From the IMG/VR virus record IMGVR_UViG_3300017917_001342, positions 62,001-126,000 of that record: DNA of 64,000 bases. One strand, given 5' to 3'. Shown here in pieces: positions 63,747 to 64,000 of this stretch. The stretch is from a virus. The position numbers were made by a program, and so were the translations under genes. Position 1 is the first letter of the stretch, and each line of letters opens with the position of its first letter. The notes under the pieces were generated by a model. That model was not told where the DNA came from. It ran no database searches and saw nothing but the letters and a program-made list of their open reading frames with translations.

Positions 63747-63811
63747 GCTCCTGCAAGAGGATATACAGTTGTTCGAGCGACTGTATGTGGGATCGTTCCC
63801 CACCAGGAGTA
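63747..63811 (+). ncRNA. D-armless tRNA-like RNA, 65 nt
   Basis: Acceptor GCTCCTG/CAGGAGT has 7 pairs. After a 9-nt linker comes one 9-bp hairpin, ATACAGTTG/CGACTGTAT, with loop TTCGAG, then at once the T-arm GTGGG-ATCGTTC-CCCAC. There is no D-arm, no variable loop, and TCA instead of CCA at the end. A hairpin GTCTAGCT/AGCTAGAC lies just upstream (63718-63745). Confidence 0.5.
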
Positions 63812-63820
63812 TCAAATATC

Positions 63821-63903
63821 GCGGGCGTGGTGGAATGGTAGACACAGGAGACTTAAAATCTCCCGCTTGATGCATGTCGGTTCGAGTCCGACCGCCCGCA
63901 CCA
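63821..63903 (+). tRNA. tRNA-Leu (UAA)
   Basis: Class II tRNA with acceptor GCGGGCG/CGCCCGC, anticodon loop CTTAAAA region giving UAA, T-loop TTCGAGT and encoded CCA. Confidence 0.93.
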
Positions 63904-63948
63904 AAATATAAGGTACGATAAATACTCACATAATTGGGAGTATTGGTT

Positions 63949-64000
63949 ATGCCTAGTAGAGAATTGCCGTGGATAGCAGAAGGTAAAACTGTTTTTGGTT
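63949..64000 (+). CDS. Hypothetical protein, N-terminus only
   Basis: GGGAG 9 nt upstream of ATG 63949 and a TAAATA box at 63919-63924. The visible start is MPSRELPWIAEGKTVFG. Too short to classify. Confidence 0.45.
   Translation, partial: MPSRELPWIAEGKTVFG

Noticed and set aside
57598-63903. Genome-wide reassignment of UAG
   Set aside because: Several well-supported genes end in TAG (for example at 3340 and 63097), so UAG is a normal stop here; only the codon-3 case stands out.

Overview
The window looks like 64 kb of a large, AT-rich tailed phage genome, probably marine and uncultured, with some T4-like traits. The traits are an Rnl1-type RNA ligase, an ATP-dependent DNA ligase, a dCMP-deaminase-like protein, a spanin/holin lysis cassette, collagen-like and beta-repeat fibres, a dense tRNA cluster, and many copies of a T4-type late promoter box (TAAATA, at best TATAAATA). 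Early genes instead have sigma70-type boxes (TTGACA, 16-17 nt, TATnnT). The host is inferred to be an alphaproteobacterium. The basis is an FdxA-like ferredoxin that fits the alphaproteobacterial pattern and a heme oxygenase plus bilin reductase pair of the kind known from oceanic phages. No capsid, terminase or polymerase gene is in view.

Layout. 1-1500: small minus-strand genes. 1579-5291: a plus-strand set of accessory proteins (GNAT-like, DUF4116-like repeat proteins, three tandem kinase-like paralogues), several starting with a similar short N-terminal peptide. 5296-13644: a minus-strand early block (dCMP deaminase, RNA ligase, transglycosylase, Pth2, DNA ligase, small unknowns). 13772-16201: a broken gene, two virion-like proteins and a short WPE-domain protein. 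16198-19746: a glycosyltransferase-like protein, bilin reductase, heme oxygenase, RyR-domain protein and methyltransferase. 19808-21316: lysis cassette. 21318-40212: a sugar and radical-SAM island with carbamoyltransferase, nucleotide-sugar dehydrogenase, two SEK-motif proteins, an SGNH hydrolase and ten radical SAM enzymes. 40329-42600: a small basic peptide, an RpoD-like sigma factor and a superoxide dismutase. 42683-56492: fibre and virion genes with glycosyltransferases, an exonuclease, an acetyltransferase, FdxA and a methyltransferase. 56579-57550: GH19 endolysin. 57598-63903: an RNA island with 11 canonical tRNAs, several aberrant tRNA-like RNAs, a promoter-boxB-boxA-led structured noncoding RNA and a GIY-YIG homing endonuclease beside a broken tRNA.

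The strongest novelty candidates are these. (1) A tRNA-like gene with anticodon CUA lies 33 nt upstream of a gene whose third codon is an in-frame UAG. (2) Ten radical SAM genes sit in one phage island. (3) A multi-helix noncoding RNA follows an rRNA-leader-like boxB/boxA. (4) A set of tRNA-like RNAs has canonical acceptor stems but missing or expanded arms. (5) At least nine genes have a TAAATA box ending 4-5 nt before ATG, which predicts leaderless late mRNAs. All assignments come from reading the sequence; no searches or folding programs were run.
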